Source of the DNA: Serratia quinivorans
GTDB lineage: Bacteria > Pseudomonadota > Gammaproteobacteria > Enterobacterales > Enterobacteriaceae
DNA length: 64,000 bases
Assembly (NCBI RefSeq): GCF_946227985.1
Contig: NZ_CAMKGL010000004.1
Span: 62,001-126,000 of the forward strand
Direction of reading: 5' to 3'
Positions 53,319 to 64,000 of the stretch are shown piece by piece. The notes under the pieces were generated by a model. The model saw only the letters and a program-made list of their open reading frames with translations, was not told the origin of the DNA and did no database searches. Both the position numbers and the translations under genes were made by a program. Each line of letters begins with the position of its first letter. The first letter of the stretch is position 1.

Positions 53319-54377
53319 GGCGGCCCGCACCAGCTCCGCTGCCACCCGCTCGGTGGCATCCGGAATGGCTACTGCACGCGCCTTTTCAGCCATCGCCAAC
53401 AGCGTTGGACGATCCCAGCCGGCCAGCAGTTCCGCTACCACATCGGTGTTAAACTGCGGTTGTTCGATAATCTTCGCCGCGCCGGCTTCTTCCAGCGGGC
53501 GAGCATTCCAATATTGCTGACGGTCTTTGTGCTGGAATGGCACGAATATCGCCGGCAGGCCTGCAGCAGCAATCTCGCTGACGGTCAACGCGCCGGAACG
53601 GCACACCACCACATCAGCCCAGGCGTAGGCGGCAGCCATGTCATCAATAAACTCGGTCACCTTGTGCTGTGTCTGCCCTACCCTCTCGTAGTCGCGCAAC
53701 ACGTTTTCCAGCGCACCTTTACCTACCTGATGCCAGAGCGTTATTTTATCGCCCAATCTCGCCGCGACTTCAGGAACTGTCTGATTCAGTACCCGTGCCC
53801 CCTGACTTCCGCCAATCACCAGTACGCGGATTGGCCCTTCACGCCCGATCAAGCGTTCTGCCGGTAGCGGTAACGCCAGTACGTCGGTACGAACCGGGTT
53901 ACCCACCACCTCGGCGTTCGGGAACGCGCCAGGGAATGCCTGCAGCACGGTTTTGGCAATACGCGCCAGCCAGCGGTTGGTCAGCCCGGCAATACCGTTT
54001 TGCTCGTGCAATACCACCGGGACACCGCACAGCCATGCCGCCAAACCGCCAGGGCCGGAAACATAACCGCCCATGCCCAGCACCACGTCCGGCTGGTAGT
54101 TGCGCATTATTGCCTTCGCCTGGCGTACCGCGTGCCAGATCCGCAGCGGCGCGCTCAACTGGGCCTTCAGCCCTTTGCCGCGCAGGCCGGAAATACGGAT
54201 GAAATCAATTTCGATCCCGTGCTTTGGCACCAGATCGGCTTCCATTCGGTCTGCGGTTCCAAGCCAGCGCACCTGCCAGCCCTGCGCCATCAGATGATGT
54301 GCGACCGCCAGTCCCGGGAACACGTGTCCGCCGGTACCGCCTGCCATCACCATTAAACGCTTAGGTTTCCCGCTCAT
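53313..54377 (-). CDS. murG: UDP-GlcNAc transferase MurG (lipid II synthase)
   Basis: MurG transfers GlcNAc onto lipid I to make lipid II at the inner membrane face. The 354-residue GT-B enzyme has the glycine loops [15 protein letters not shown] and [27 protein letters not shown], and the donor-binding [20 protein letters not shown]. It is three bases from ftsW. Confidence 0.97.
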   Translation of the reverse strand: MSGKPKRLMVMAGGTGGHVFPGLAVAHHLMAQGWQVRWLGTADRMEADLVPKHGIEIDFIRISGLRGKGLKAQLSAPLRIWHAVRQAKAIMRNYQPDVVLGMGGYVSGPGGLAAWLCGVPVVLHEQNGIAGLTNRWLARIAKTVLQAFPGAFPNAEVVGNPVRTDVLALPLPAERLIGREGPIRVLVIGGSQGARVLNQTVPEVAARLGDKITLWHQVGKGALENVLRDYERVGQTQHKVTEFIDDMAAAYAWADVVVCRSGALTVSEIAAAGLPAIFVPFQHKDRQQYWNARPLEEAGAAKIIEQPQFNTDVVAELLAGWDRPTLLAMAEKARAVAIPDATERVAAELVRAAK

Positions 54378-54380
54378 CCC

Positions 54381-55583
54381 TTACCTCTTCACAAACGCCT
54401 GGGCTTTAGCCAGACGCGTTTCATAATCAATACGCAATAACAGCACGATCGCCGTCGACATAATCAGCAGGCTCGAGCCGCCGTAGCTTATCAATGGTAG
54501 CGTCAGACCTTTGGTCGGCAACATACCTGCCGCAGCACCGACGTTAACCAACGCCTGGAAGCTAAACCACACGCCAATTGAGCAGGCCAAAAAGCCGGAA
54601 AAACGTTGATCGAGCTCCAGCGCACGGCGGCCAATCGACATAGCACGAAAAGCGACGCAGAATACCATTAACAATGCAAAAACCACACCGATATAGCCCA
54701 GTTCTTCGCCTAAAATCGAGAAGATAAAGTCAGTGTGCGCTTCCGGTAAATACTCGAGTTTCTGTACCGAGTTCCCAAGTCCCTGTCCCCAGAACTCACC
54801 GCGTCCAAAAGCCATCAGCGACTGGGTCAACTGGTAGCCGCTGCCGAACGGATCGGCCCATGGATTCCAGAACGATGTCACGCGGCGCATACGGTAAGGT
54901 TCGGCAATGATCAACAGCACCACCGCGAAAGCGCCGGAGCCGATAATCGCCAGGAACTGCCACATTTTGGCACCAGCCAGGAACAGCATCGCCAGCGTGG
55001 TAATGAACAGCACGACCACGGTACCCAGGTCCGGCTGGGCCAGCAGCAATACCGCCAGCACCACCATCACGCCCATCGGCTTGCAGAAACCCCAAAAGTT
55101 GGAGCGCACTTCTTCAACCTTGCGCACCAGATAACTTGCCAGGTAGCAGAACAGGGACAGCTTGGACAGCTCTGCCGGCTGAATACGCAGCGGACCCAGC
55201 GCGATCCAGCGCGATGCCCCGTTTACCGAGCTGCCGACCACCAGTACGATCAACAGCATCACAATCGACATCAGCAGCATGACGTTGCTGTAGCGCTGCC
55301 AGACTTCCATCGGAATGCGCAGCGTCACCATCGACAGGCCAAACGCCAGGCCGAGGTACAGCGCATCACGCTTGGCGAACAGGAAAGGATCGTCCGCCAG
55401 GCGCTGACCGATCGGCATCGACGCCGAGGTCACCATCACAAAACCGATAATGGCCAACCCAAAGGTCAGCCACAGCAAGGTGCGATCGTACAGCACCATA
55501 TTGACCGAGTCGTTATCACGCGATCCCGCGACCCAGTTTTTAAACAGTTCGGTCAGCCCGAAGTTCGGCAAGCGTAGTCTCAT
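54381..55583 (-). CDS. ftsW: Septal peptidoglycan polymerase FtsW
   Basis: A SEDS-family glycosyltransferase that polymerises lipid II at the septum together with FtsI. The 400-residue protein has about ten membrane helices and the SEDS signatures [22 protein letters not shown], and the C-terminal [15 protein letters not shown]. It overlaps murD by four bases. Confidence 0.97.
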   Translation of the reverse strand: MRLRLPNFGLTELFKNWVAGSRDNDSVNMVLYDRTLLWLTFGLAIIGFVMVTSASMPIGQRLADDPFLFAKRDALYLGLAFGLSMVTLRIPMEVWQRYSNVMLLMSIVMLLIVLVVGSSVNGASRWIALGPLRIQPAELSKLSLFCYLASYLVRKVEEVRSNFWGFCKPMGVMVVLAVLLLAQPDLGTVVVLFITTLAMLFLAGAKMWQFLAIIGSGAFAVVLLIIAEPYRMRRVTSFWNPWADPFGSGYQLTQSLMAFGRGEFWGQGLGNSVQKLEYLPEAHTDFIFSILGEELGYIGVVFALLMVFCVAFRAMSIGRRALELDQRFSGFLACSIGVWFSFQALVNVGAAAGMLPTKGLTLPLISYGGSSLLIMSTAIVLLLRIDYETRLAKAQAFVKR

Positions 55584-56899
55584 CCGCCGAGCTCCTGTGC
55601 CAGGCGGGCAAACTCGTCGCCGCGCACTTCAAAATTACGGAACTGGTCCAGGCTGGCGCATGCCGGTGACAGCAACACCATGTCGCCGGACTGCACCCGA
55701 CCGGCTATCGCCTGCATCGCCTGTTCCATGGTCTCGGTCAGCGTAGCGACCTCCGGCCGCAGTTGCGCCAGCTGTTCGCCATCACGGCCAAAACAGTAAA
55801 GGCGGGCGTTATCGCCCTGCAGATACTGCGCCAGCGGGGAAAAGTCGGCAGACTTGCCATCGCCGCCCAGCAGCAGATGCAGAGTGCCGTCAACCTGCAG
55901 ACCATTTAACGCCGCTTCGGTGCTGCCGACGTTGGTGGCTTTGGAATCGTTAATCCAGCGCACGCCGTTATGTTCCCACGCCAGTTGGAAGCGATGCGCC
56001 AGGCCGGTAAAGGTGGTCAGCGCTTTCAGGCTGGAGGCTCGTGGGATATTGACCGCATCGGCCAATGCCAACGCCGCCAGCGCATTGGTGTAGTTGTGAC
56101 GCCCGGTCAGCTTCATCTCGCGGGTATTGAGGATTTTCTCGCCGCGTACGCGCAGCCAGGTTTCGCCCAGTTGACGGTTCAAATGGTAGTCGCCTACATC
56201 GGCACCGAAGCTGATGCAGCGCTCATCGGCGCCGCGAACCGGCATGGTCAGCGCATCATCCGCATTGACCACGCAGACTTCAGCATTTTCATAAACGCGC
56301 AGTTTGGCTGCACGGTACTGCTGCAGGCCAAACGGGTAGCGGTCCATGTGATCTTCGGTGACGTTCAAAATGGTCGCCGCGGCTGCATGCAGGCTGAAAG
56401 TGGTTTCCAGTTGGAAGCTCGACAACTCCAGCACGTACAGTTGGCACTCCTGACGTAACAAACTCAGCGCAGGCAGGCCGATATTGCCGCCAACGCCCAC
56501 CGCCCAACCGGCCGCTTTCGCCATCTCACCCACCAGGGTAGTAACGGTGCTTTTGCCATTAGAGCCGGTGATGGCTACGATCGGTGCCTGTGCTTCGCGG
56601 CAGAACAGCTCGACATCGCCGACGATCTCCACGCCGGCATCCGCAGCGGCGCTTAATGCCGGGGTAGCCAACGCCATTCCCGGGCTGGCGACGATCAAAT
56701 CCGCCGCCAACAGCCAGTCCTGATTCAAATCGCCCAGATGACGCTCAACGCTTTCAGGCAGCTTGTCCAGCCCTGGCGGTGAGATGCGGGTATCCATAAC
56801 GCGTGGCGTCACGCCGCGCGCCATAAAGAAATCAACACAGGACAGGCCGGTAAGGCCCAGCCCGATGATGACCACTTTTTTACCCTGATAATCCGCCAT
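55580..56899 (-). CDS. murD: UDP-N-acetylmuramoylalanine--D-glutamate ligase
   Basis: MurD adds D-Glu to UDP-MurNAc-L-Ala. The 439-residue protein has N-terminal [17 protein letters not shown], the P-loop [26 protein letters not shown], and [17 protein letters not shown] in the C-terminal domain. The order of the flanking genes is the usual dcw order. Confidence 0.97.
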   Translation of the reverse strand: MADYQGKKVVIIGLGLTGLSCVDFFMARGVTPRVMDTRISPPGLDKLPESVERHLGDLNQDWLLAADLIVASPGMALATPALSAAADAGVEIVGDVELFCREAQAPIVAITGSNGKSTVTTLVGEMAKAAGWAVGVGGNIGLPALSLLRQECQLYVLELSSFQLETTFSLHAAAATILNVTEDHMDRYPFGLQQYRAAKLRVYENAEVCVVNADDALTMPVRGADERCISFGADVGDYHLNRQLGETWLRVRGEKILNTREMKLTGRHNYTNALAALALADAVNIPRASSLKALTTFTGLAHRFQLAWEHNGVRWINDSKATNVGSTEAALNGLQVDGTLHLLLGGDGKSADFSPLAQYLQGDNARLYCFGRDGEQLAQLRPEVATLTETMEQAMQAIAGRVQSGDMVLLSPACASLDQFRNFEVRGDEFARLAQELGG

Positions 56900-56901
56900 A
56901 A

Positions 56902-57984
56902 TTACCGCACCTTCAGCGTCGCCAGGCCAATCAGCACCAGCATCAGCGAAATAATCCAGAAGCGCACGATCACGCGCGGCTCTGGCCAGCCCTTCAATTC
57001 ATAGTGGTGGTGAATCGGTGCCATGCGGAAAATACGTTGTCCGCGCAGCTTGAACGACCCCACCTGCAAAATGACCGACAGCGTTTCAACCACGAATACG
57101 CCGCCCATAATCAACAGTAAAAACTCTTGGCGCAGCAGCACCGCGATAGTGCCCAGCGCGCCGCCCAGTGCCAGTGAGCCAACATCGCCCATAAAGACCT
57201 GAGCCGGGTAGGTGTTGAACCACAGGAAGCCCAGACCGGCACCCACGATGGCGGTACAGACAATCACCAGTTCGCCGGCGTGACGCAGATACGGAATGTG
57301 CAGGTAGTTGGCGAAGTTCATGTTACCGGTCGCCCAGGCCACCAGCGCAAAGCCTGCGGCCACGAACACCGTTGGCATAATCGCCAGGCCATCCAGCCCG
57401 TCGGTCAGGTTGACCGCATTGCTGGTACCGACAATCACAAAGTACGCCAACAGCACGTATAACAGGCCCAGCTGCGGCATGATGTCCTTAAAGAACGGCA
57501 CAACCAGCTCGGTGGCTGGCGTGTCTTTTCCTACGGCATACATGGCGAAAGCAACCACCAGCGCAATCACCGACTGCCAGAAATATTTCCAGCGGGCAAT
57601 CAGCCCCTTGGTGTCTTTGCGAACCACCTTGCGGTAGTCATCAACGAAACCAACGATGCCGTAGCCCACCAGGACGAACAGTACGCACCACACGTAAGGG
57701 TTGGACGGATAGGCCCACATCAGCACCGAAACGGTGATGGAGGTCAGGATCATGATGCCGCCCATGGTCGGCGTACCACGCTTACTGAAATGCGACTCTG
57801 GACCGTCGTTACGCACCACCTGGCCGAAGGACATCTCCTGCAGGCGTTTAATCACCCGCGGTCCCATCCACAAGGAGAGGAACAGCGCGGTCAGCAGGCT
57901 GACAATGGCTCGGAACGTCAGGTAGGAAAAGACGTTGAAGCCGGAATAATATTTGACCAAATGTTCGGCCAGCCAAACTAACAT
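56902..57984 (-). CDS. mraY: Phospho-MurNAc-pentapeptide translocase MraY
   Basis: MraY joins UDP-MurNAc-pentapeptide to undecaprenyl phosphate, giving lipid I. The 360-residue integral membrane protein has about ten helices and the catalytic motifs [15 protein letters not shown] (Asp pair), [13 protein letters not shown] and [12 protein letters not shown], and the His-rich loop [14 protein letters not shown]. Confidence 0.98.
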   Translation of the reverse strand: MLVWLAEHLVKYYSGFNVFSYLTFRAIVSLLTALFLSLWMGPRVIKRLQEMSFGQVVRNDGPESHFSKRGTPTMGGIMILTSITVSVLMWAYPSNPYVWCVLFVLVGYGIVGFVDDYRKVVRKDTKGLIARWKYFWQSVIALVVAFAMYAVGKDTPATELVVPFFKDIMPQLGLLYVLLAYFVIVGTSNAVNLTDGLDGLAIMPTVFVAAGFALVAWATGNMNFANYLHIPYLRHAGELVIVCTAIVGAGLGFLWFNTYPAQVFMGDVGSLALGGALGTIAVLLRQEFLLLIMGGVFVVETLSVILQVGSFKLRGQRIFRMAPIHHHYELKGWPEPRVIVRFWIISLMLVLIGLATLKVR

Positions 57985-59339
57985 GGTGCTTTCTCCTGTA
58001 ACGCGCGTACTACCTGCTCCATTGCGGCACTACGTGAACCCTTGATTAACACGGTAATTACCGCATGTTCTGACAGTAATTCCGCCACGCGCGCGATCAC
58101 TGCTGCCTTATCCTGAAAATGTTCGCCATTACCCGAAGCTTCAACCAGCACCTGGCTTAACGGACCGACGCCCAATACCTTGTCGACCCCGGCCAACCGG
58201 GCGGCTTCGCCCACCTGACGGTGACACTCTTCGGCTTCTGCCCCCAACTCTGCCATGTCACCCACCACCATCACGCGGTAGCCCGGCATTTCCGCCAGGA
58301 CCTGTGCGGCGGCGGTCATTGAACCGACGTTGGCGTTATAGCTGTCATCCAGCAGCAGTTGATGGTCAGAAAGTGCAATCGGGAACAGACGCCCCGGCAC
58401 CGCCTGTAATTGCTTGAGGCCCTGACGCACCGCCTCAAGCGAGGCTCCGGCCGACATGGCCAGCGCCGCAGCAGCCAACGCATTGGCTACGTTATGGCGA
58501 CCCGGCAACGGCAGTGCAATCTCTGCGGTGCCGAACGGACTGTGCAGACTAAACTGCGTGCCCTTGCCATTCACCTGCACATCGCTGGCAAAGAAATCAA
58601 CGCCTTCCGCCGCCTGCGGCGAGAAGCGCCAGACGGTTTTGCCGTCCAGCATGCTCTGCCAGTGCGGCCAGTCGTTGTTGTCGGCGTTGAGGATCGCCAC
58701 GCCGTCAGCCGGTAAACCTGCAAAAATTTCGCCTTTCGCCTGAGCGACACCGGCCAAAGAGCCAAAGCCTTCCAGGTGGGCAGCCGCCAGGTTATTCACC
58801 AGGGCGGTCTGCGGACGGGTTAATGCGGTGGTGTAAGCAATCTCGCCAATATGGTTGGCGCCCAGCTCAATCACGGCAAAGTCATGCTGCGGCTGTAAAC
58901 GCAACAGCGTCAGCGGAACGCCGATATCGTTGTTGAAGTTACCGGCGGTATACAGCACTTCACCGCATTCACGCAGAATGGCCGCGGCCATTTCCTTCAC
59001 CGAGGTCTTGCCCGATGAACCGGTTAACGCCACTACGCGGGTCGGCACCTGCTGGCGAACCCAGGCAGCAAGCTGTCCCAGCGCCAAACGGGTGTCTTTT
59101 ACCACCAGTTGCGGAACCTCCACCAATAAGCGCTTACTTACCAGCAGTGCCCCGGCGCCAGCGGCTACCGCATCAACAGCAAAATCGTGAGCGTCGAAAC
59201 GCTCGCCTTTCAGTGCCACAAACAGGCAACCTGCGGTTACCTGACGGGTATCTGTCGTCACCTCAACGATTTGGCAATCGGCGCCGATCAACTCAGCGTC
59301 CAATACATCGGCCAGTGTCCGCAGGGAGACAGGGATCAT
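57978..59339 (-). CDS. murF: UDP-MurNAc-tripeptide--D-alanyl-D-alanine ligase
   Basis: MurF adds the D-Ala-D-Ala made by DdlB to complete the pentapeptide. The 453-residue product (E. coli 452) has the P-loop [24 protein letters not shown], and [17 protein letters not shown] in the C-terminal domain. It overlaps mraY by seven bases and murE by four. Confidence 0.97.
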   Translation of the reverse strand: MIPVSLRTLADVLDAELIGADCQIVEVTTDTRQVTAGCLFVALKGERFDAHDFAVDAVAAGAGALLVSKRLLVEVPQLVVKDTRLALGQLAAWVRQQVPTRVVALTGSSGKTSVKEMAAAILRECGEVLYTAGNFNNDIGVPLTLLRLQPQHDFAVIELGANHIGEIAYTTALTRPQTALVNNLAAAHLEGFGSLAGVAQAKGEIFAGLPADGVAILNADNNDWPHWQSMLDGKTVWRFSPQAAEGVDFFASDVQVNGKGTQFSLHSPFGTAEIALPLPGRHNVANALAAAALAMSAGASLEAVRQGLKQLQAVPGRLFPIALSDHQLLLDDSYNANVGSMTAAAQVLAEMPGYRVMVVGDMAELGAEAEECHRQVGEAARLAGVDKVLGVGPLSQVLVEASGNGEHFQDKAAVIARVAELLSEHAVITVLIKGSRSAAMEQVVRALQEKAPC

Positions 59340-60823
59340 GCTACTACCCCCAGCAGACGCGCTACGGTGGTACGATCGGAGTAATCCAGACGGCGATTCC
59401 CCACCAGTTGGTAGTCCTCATGGCCTTTACCCGCCACCAGTACCACGTCTTGTTCTTTGGCTTGCATGATGGCGCTGGTTACCGCTTCCGCACGACCGTG
59501 GATCACCAGAGCGCGTCCGGCGTCCAGCAGGCCGGTAAGGATATCGGCGATAATCGCCTGCGGCTCTTCGGTACGAGGGTTGTCATCGGTGACGACTACG
59601 CGATCGGCGAACTGTTCGGCGATGCCGCCCATCAGCGGGCGTTTGCCTTTGTCACGATCGCCGCCGCAGCCAAACACGCACCATAACTGCCCCACGCAGT
59701 GCAGACGCGCGGCTTCCAATGCTTTTTCCAGTGCATCCGGGGTGTGGGCGTAATCGACCACTACCGTCGGTTTACCCGGCGCATTGAACACTTCCATGCG
59801 GCCACAGACCGGCTGCAGCTGATTGCCGGTGGCAACCAATTTGGCCAGCGGGTAACCCAACGACAGCAGCGTCGCCAGTGCCAGCAGCAGATTGCTGACG
59901 TTGAACGCCCCCATCAGACGGCTTTCAATCTCACCATCGCCCCAGCTTGAGCTGAAGTGGATAGTGGCGCCGTTATCGTGATAGTTGACCGCAGTAGTCT
60001 TCAGCCAGCGCCCATGGCAGCCTGGCTGCAGGTTATCCTGCATGGTGACAGCCACCGCATCCGGCAATTGGCTCAACCAGCGCTGACCGACTTCATCATC
60101 GGCATTGATAATCGCCTGGCCCACTTCGTGACCGGCGAACAGCGACCACTTGGCCGCTTCGTAATTGGCCATGTCGCCGTGGTAATCCAGATGGTCGCGG
60201 CTAAGGTTGGTAAACACGGCAGCGGCAAACGGCAACGCCGCCACACGGTGTTGCACCAGACCGTGGGAAGAGACTTCCATCGCGGCAAGGGTCGCGCCCT
60301 GATCAACCAGTTCATTTAATACGTGCTGAATATCCACCGCAGAACCGGTGGTATTCTCGGTTGGGCATACCTGGCCCAGCAGGCCGTTGCCCACGGTGCC
60401 CATCACTGCGCTGATTTCACCCAGCAGTTGGCCCCACTGTGCCAGCAGTTGAGTGGTGGTGGTCTTGCCGTTGGTCCCGGTGACGCCGACCAGACACAGA
60501 CGCTCTGCCGGCTCATGGTAAAAACGACCGGCCAACGCGGAAAGACGCTGATTGAGCTGGCTCAGATAAATCACCGGCACGCCGTGCATTTCAGCGATAG
60601 TACCGTCTTCAGCCTGACCTTCAGCTTCGGCAATCACAGCGGCAACGCCCTGCGCGATAGCCTGCGGAATAAAGCGGCGTCCATCTGCCTGATGGCCAAC
60701 AACGGCGACAAACAGATCCCCGGCAGCCGCAATACGGCTGTCTAATGTCATTTCCCGCAGCGCGCGCCCGGGTGCCGTTGGCACCCACGGAGCGAGTAAG
60801 TCGCGCAAATTACGATCGGCCAC
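59336..60823 (-). CDS. murE: UDP-MurNAc-L-Ala-D-Glu--meso-diaminopimelate ligase
   Basis: MurE adds the third stem residue. The 495-residue product has the P-loop [18 protein letters not shown] and [19 protein letters not shown] carbamylated-Lys surroundings. The DNPR motif ([12 protein letters not shown]) is the mark of meso-diaminopimelate rather than lysine specificity. Its start lies 14 bases inside the ftsI end. Confidence 0.97.
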   Translation of the reverse strand: MADRNLRDLLAPWVPTAPGRALREMTLDSRIAAAGDLFVAVVGHQADGRRFIPQAIAQGVAAVIAEAEGQAEDGTIAEMHGVPVIYLSQLNQRLSALAGRFYHEPAERLCLVGVTGTNGKTTTTQLLAQWGQLLGEISAVMGTVGNGLLGQVCPTENTTGSAVDIQHVLNELVDQGATLAAMEVSSHGLVQHRVAALPFAAAVFTNLSRDHLDYHGDMANYEAAKWSLFAGHEVGQAIINADDEVGQRWLSQLPDAVAVTMQDNLQPGCHGRWLKTTAVNYHDNGATIHFSSSWGDGEIESRLMGAFNVSNLLLALATLLSLGYPLAKLVATGNQLQPVCGRMEVFNAPGKPTVVVDYAHTPDALEKALEAARLHCVGQLWCVFGCGGDRDKGKRPLMGGIAEQFADRVVVTDDNPRTEEPQAIIADILTGLLDAGRALVIHGRAEAVTSAIMQAKEQDVVLVAGKGHEDYQLVGNRRLDYSDRTTVARLLGVVA

Positions 60824-62573
60824 CTGAACCCTCTTTTCTGTTAATTACAAAATCGCTTTTCTCACCGGTAGGCAACGCGTCCGGCTCGACGTTCATGGTG
60901 CGTAACACGCCGCCCATGATGGCGCCAAATACCGGTGCGGAGATCGCACCACCGTAGTATTTCCCACCCTGCGGGTCATTAATGACCACCACCAGAGCAA
61001 AACGGGGATTACTCGCCGGCGCAACGCCGGCGGTATAAGCGATGTATCGGTTGACGTATTTGCCGTCCGGACCCACCTTTTTGGCAGTACCGGTTTTGAT
61101 GGCAATTCGGTAGCCCTTGATCGCGGCTTTCACCCCACCGCCGCCCGGCAGGGCAACGCTTTCCATCATGTGCACCACGGTGCGCACCAGAGGTTCAGGG
61201 AAGACGCGCTCACCGGCAACCGGTGGGTCAACTTTGGTAATCGACAGCGGACGATAAACGCCCAGGCTGCCGATCGTGGCGTAGACTCGCGCTAACTGTA
61301 ACGGGGTTACCATTAGCCCATAGCCGAAAGAGAAGGTGGCCCTCTCTATGTCAGACCACCGTTGTTTTTTTGGGTATATGCCACTGCTTTCTCCGACCAG
61401 CCCCAAATTGGTCGCTTTTCCCAATCCAAAACGAGAGTAAGTATCTACTAACGCTGAGGACGGCATCGATAACGCCAGTCGTGAAACACCGACGTTACTC
61501 GACTTCTGCAAGATCCCGGTCAGGGAGAGTTCCGCGTAACGCGCAACGTCCCTGATTTCCTTGCCGTTGATACGGTAAGGGACGGTATTGAGCACGCTGT
61601 TTTCTTTCACAATGCCGTGCTGCAATGCCGTCATGACCACCATAGGTTTTACGGTGGAGCCGGGTTCAAAAATATCGGTGATAGCACGGTTACGCATGGT
61701 TTCTTTCGGCGTACCGGCCATATTGTTCGGGTTATAAGACGGGCTGTTGGCCATCGCCAACACTTCGCCGGTGTTCACGTCCACCAGTACCGCGGTACCG
61801 GATTCAGCCTTGTTGAACGCCACGGCGTTGTTCAGTTCACGATAAACCAGCGCCTGCAGACGTTCGTCGACGCTCAGCACCAGGTTATGCGCCGCCTGGC
61901 TGTCGACTGAAGAGATGTCCTCGATCACCCGGCCAAAGCGGTCTTTACGCACGGTTCTTTCGCCCGGTTGCCCGGTCAGCCAGCGGTCGAAGCTCTTCTC
62001 TACGCCTTCAATCCCCTGACCGTCGATATTGGTCACGCCGATGATATGCGAGGTCACCTGGCCGGATGGATAGTAGCGGCGAGACTCCTGACGCAGGTAA
62101 ATCCCCGGCAGTTTCAGCTTATGGATGTAGTCGCCAATCGCCGGGTTCACCTGACGCGCCAGGTAGACAAAGCGCCCTTTCGGGTTGGCGTTAATGCGGG
62201 TAGAAAGCTGATCCAGCGGGATATTCAGCGCATCAGACAGCGCCTTCCAGCGGCTGTCCAGCGTTATGCCGCCGCGCTCATTCAGCTCTTTCGGGTCGGC
62301 CCAAATGGCGTTCACCGGCACGCTCACCGCCAGCGGCCGTCCTGAGCGATCGCTGATCATGCCGCGCGAAGTGGGCACTTCCTGCACGCGCAGTGAACGC
62401 ATGTCGCCCTCTTTCACCAGGCGGTCCGGATTAATCACCTGCAGATAAGCCACACGCAGCATCAACCCAACCAACGCCAGCAAAATACAGCCGCACAGCA
62501 ACGCAAAACGCCAGCTTACAAAGCTGGCCTGATCTTCCTGGCGTTTCAACTTACCGGGCCGTGCTGCTTTCAT
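60810..62573 (-). CDS. ftsI: Septal transpeptidase FtsI (PBP3)
   Basis: FtsI crosslinks septal peptidoglycan with FtsW. The 587-residue class B PBP has a membrane anchor at about 20-42, a pedestal domain, and the transpeptidase motifs STVK (in [10 protein letters not shown]), SSN (in LQKSSNVG) and KTGT. The C-terminus ends [10 protein letters not shown], where E. coli FtsI is trimmed by Prc. All active-site motifs are intact. Confidence 0.98.
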   Translation of the reverse strand: MKAARPGKLKRQEDQASFVSWRFALLCGCILLALVGLMLRVAYLQVINPDRLVKEGDMRSLRVQEVPTSRGMISDRSGRPLAVSVPVNAIWADPKELNERGGITLDSRWKALSDALNIPLDQLSTRINANPKGRFVYLARQVNPAIGDYIHKLKLPGIYLRQESRRYYPSGQVTSHIIGVTNIDGQGIEGVEKSFDRWLTGQPGERTVRKDRFGRVIEDISSVDSQAAHNLVLSVDERLQALVYRELNNAVAFNKAESGTAVLVDVNTGEVLAMANSPSYNPNNMAGTPKETMRNRAITDIFEPGSTVKPMVVMTALQHGIVKENSVLNTVPYRINGKEIRDVARYAELSLTGILQKSSNVGVSRLALSMPSSALVDTYSRFGLGKATNLGLVGESSGIYPKKQRWSDIERATFSFGYGLMVTPLQLARVYATIGSLGVYRPLSITKVDPPVAGERVFPEPLVRTVVHMMESVALPGGGGVKAAIKGYRIAIKTGTAKKVGPDGKYVNRYIAYTAGVAPASNPRFALVVVINDPQGGKYYGGAISAPVFGAIMGGVLRTMNVEPDALPTGEKSDFVINRKEGSGGRS

Positions 62574-62615
62574 GCGTTCCCTTTCTACTCCGTGTAGTGA
62601 TTTCAGTTAAACCAT

Positions 62616-62936
62616 TCATTGTTTAACGATGATATTTTCCTGCGATGGATCAACATGTTGCATCTGCAGTTTTTCAGTAGCGATGCGCTCTACCCGACTG
62701 TGATCCCCAAGAGCATTCTCTTCCAGAATCAGGTTGCGCCACTCAATGTCCAGAGCATCTCGCTCTAAAACCAGTTGCTCGCGCTCGGCGGTCAGCAAAC
62801 GGGTGCGGTGCGCGGTAGTCACCACAAAAACCGCCGACACCAGCGAGGCAATAAGCAAAATCAACGGGATCTTGGCGTTACGCAGCAGATCGCCGCCAAT
62901 CACCCCGACCAGGCCATGACGCTCATTACCAATCAC
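62616..62936 (-). CDS. ftsL: Cell division protein FtsL
   Basis: A small bitopic divisome protein forming a coiled coil with FtsB. The 106-residue product has a single membrane helix at about 24-42 and the coiled-coil segment [20 protein letters not shown], and ends near [12 protein letters not shown]. It is shorter at the N-terminus than E. coli FtsL (121). It overlaps rsmH by four bases. Confidence 0.96.
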   Translation of the reverse strand: MIGNERHGLVGVIGGDLLRNAKIPLILLIASLVSAVFVVTTAHRTRLLTAEREQLVLERDALDIEWRNLILEENALGDHSRVERIATEKLQMQHVDPSQENIIVKQ

Positions 62937-63874
62937 GCGGGCATCCTCTCGGCAATACGCAGCACCGAGCTACGTGCGCGTGGGTTTTCCGCCACTTCGG
63001 CATCACCAGGCATCATCTTGCCCAGCGCTTTCAGCGTGCGTCCGCCCATACTGCGCAATTGCGCTTCGGTCAGCGGAATACCGGCCGGCACCTGAGCGCC
63101 GCGGCTGTGGTGGCGCATAAAGCGTTTAACGATACGGTCTTCCAGCGAGTGGAAGCTGATCACCGACAGGCGTCCCTGCGGAGCCAGCACCTCCAGCGCG
63201 CCGTCCAGCGCACGTTCGATCTCTTCCAACTCACTGTTGATGTAGATGCGGATCGCCTGGAAACTGCGGGTCGCCGGGTGTTTGTGTTTGTCCCGGAACG
63301 GGCTGGCGTTGGCGATCAAATCGGCCAGCTGTTTGGTGCGCGTCATCGGGTCGACCAGGTTTCTTTCCACGATGGCGCGAGCGATACGCTTGGCGAAACG
63401 CTCTTCGCCAAAGGTTTTCAGCACCCAGGCAATGTCGTCGGCTTCCGCTTTCATTAGCCACTCGGAGGCTGACTGACCGCTTGAGGAGTCCATACGCATG
63501 TCCAGCGGCCCGTCACGCATGAAGGAGAAACCGCGCTCTGCGTCATCCAGCTGCGGCGACGAAACACCCAGATCGAGTAAAATGCCGTCAATCTTCCCCA
63601 CCAGTTCGCGTTCCCGCACATAGTGTGACAAATCAGAAAATGGGCCGTGTACGATGCTAAAACGAGGATCTTCAATAGACTTGGCGGCTGCAATCGCCTG
63701 TGGGTCGCGGTCAATTGCCAGCAAACGCCCTTCCGGCCCCAATTGGGACAGAATCAGACGCGAATGGCCACCGCGGCCAAAAGTACCGTCGATATATATG
63801 CCGTTACTGCGAATATTAAGGCCGTTAACTGCCTCATCCAACAGTACGGTGGTGTGTTTATAATTTTCCAACAT
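62933..63874 (-). CDS. rsmH: 16S rRNA (cytosine1402-N4)-methyltransferase RsmH
   Basis: RsmH (MraW) methylates C1402 of 16S rRNA in the decoding centre. The 313-residue SAM enzyme has [13 protein letters not shown], the SAM loop [32 protein letters not shown] and the C-terminal [14 protein letters not shown]. It starts two bases after the mraZ stop. Confidence 0.97.
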   Translation of the reverse strand: MLENYKHTTVLLDEAVNGLNIRSNGIYIDGTFGRGGHSRLILSQLGPEGRLLAIDRDPQAIAAAKSIEDPRFSIVHGPFSDLSHYVRERELVGKIDGILLDLGVSSPQLDDAERGFSFMRDGPLDMRMDSSSGQSASEWLMKAEADDIAWVLKTFGEERFAKRIARAIVERNLVDPMTRTKQLADLIANASPFRDKHKHPATRSFQAIRIYINSELEEIERALDGALEVLAPQGRLSVISFHSLEDRIVKRFMRHHSRGAQVPAGIPLTEAQLRSMGGRTLKALGKMMPGDAEVAENPRARSSVLRIAERMPA

Positions 63875-63876
63875 GC

Positions 63877-64000
63877 TTATAGCGACAAGTCCTGTAGCTG
63901 CTCAGACAACGGTTCCTGAGTCGACTGTTCTGCGTCAATATCATCCTTGACTTGTTGATACCAGGTCTGTTCATCCCACAGCTCAAACTTGTTGAACTGC
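63877..64000 (-). CDS. mraZ: Transcriptional regulator MraZ, C-terminal part (cut by window edge)
   Basis: The last 40 residues of MraZ, the AbrB-fold repressor of the dcw promoter. The tail reads [17 protein letters not shown] followed by an acidic, Gln-rich end. It is the first gene of the dcw operon; the promoter and N-terminus lie outside the window. Confidence 0.93.
   Translation of the reverse strand, partial: QFNKFELWDEQTWYQQVKDDIDAEQSTQEPLSEQLQDLSL

Overview
The window looks like a chromosomal segment of an Enterobacterales bacterium, most likely Serratia or a close Yersiniaceae relative. The evidence is the gene order (eno-pyrG-mazG-relA-barA-degP-dgt-mtnN-btuF-erpA-clcA-hemL, then nadC-ppdD-hofBC-guaC-coaE-zapD-yacG-mutT-secA-secM-lpxC and the division/cell-wall cluster), near-identity of the housekeeping proteins to enterobacterial families, two ERIC repeats, and a DciA-like gene between secM and lpxC. 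Assignment to genus is inference. No rRNA, tRNA, CRISPR array or transposase was seen.

Region 1 (1-12.9 kb) is accessory. After the start of queE comes an aromatic-acid-type MFS symporter. A histidine-utilization block follows: hutU, hutH, an ERIC element, a histidine permease (hutT), an ABC importer (hutX-hutW-hutV) and a second ammonia-lyase-family gene that lacks the Ala-Ser-Gly residues forming the MIO cofactor. Dyads of the type bound by HutC/GntR repressors lie in the promoters of both the MFS gene and hutU. hutC, hutD, hutI and hutG are not here. An AT-rich stretch then precedes a lone FabH-like ketoacyl synthase.

Region 2 (13.0-33.0 kb) is conserved core. It holds eno, pyrG, mazG, relA, a wrecked rlmD (23S rRNA methyltransferase) pseudogene, the barA sensor kinase, degP with a clear sigma-E promoter, dgt, mtnN, btuF, a TRIC channel gene, a small secreted protein, erpA, clcA, hemL and ampE.

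Region 3 (33.05-34.6 kb) is the most unusual part. The ampD gene expected between ampE and nadC is reduced to a frameshifted C-terminal stub. Beside it sits a two-gene cassette: a Tlde1-like (DUF2778) L,D-transpeptidase-fold protein of the type delivered by type VI secretion, and an overlapping small membrane protein that is probably its immunity partner. A perfect 16-bp direct repeat brackets the cassette. A peptidoglycan-recycling amidase has thus been replaced by a probable peptidoglycan-targeting toxin with its antidote.

Region 4 (34.6-64.0 kb) is core: nadC, the type IV pilin operon ppdD-hofB-hofC, guaC, an ERIC repeat, coaE-zapD-yacG, mutT, secA with its arrest-peptide regulator secM, a dciA-like gene, lpxC, and the dcw cluster read leftwards from mraZ (cut by the window end) through rsmH, ftsL, ftsI, murE, murF, mraY, murD, ftsW, murG, murC, ddlB, ftsQ, ftsA and ftsZ. 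This last block makes lipid II, builds the divisome and couples envelope synthesis to division.
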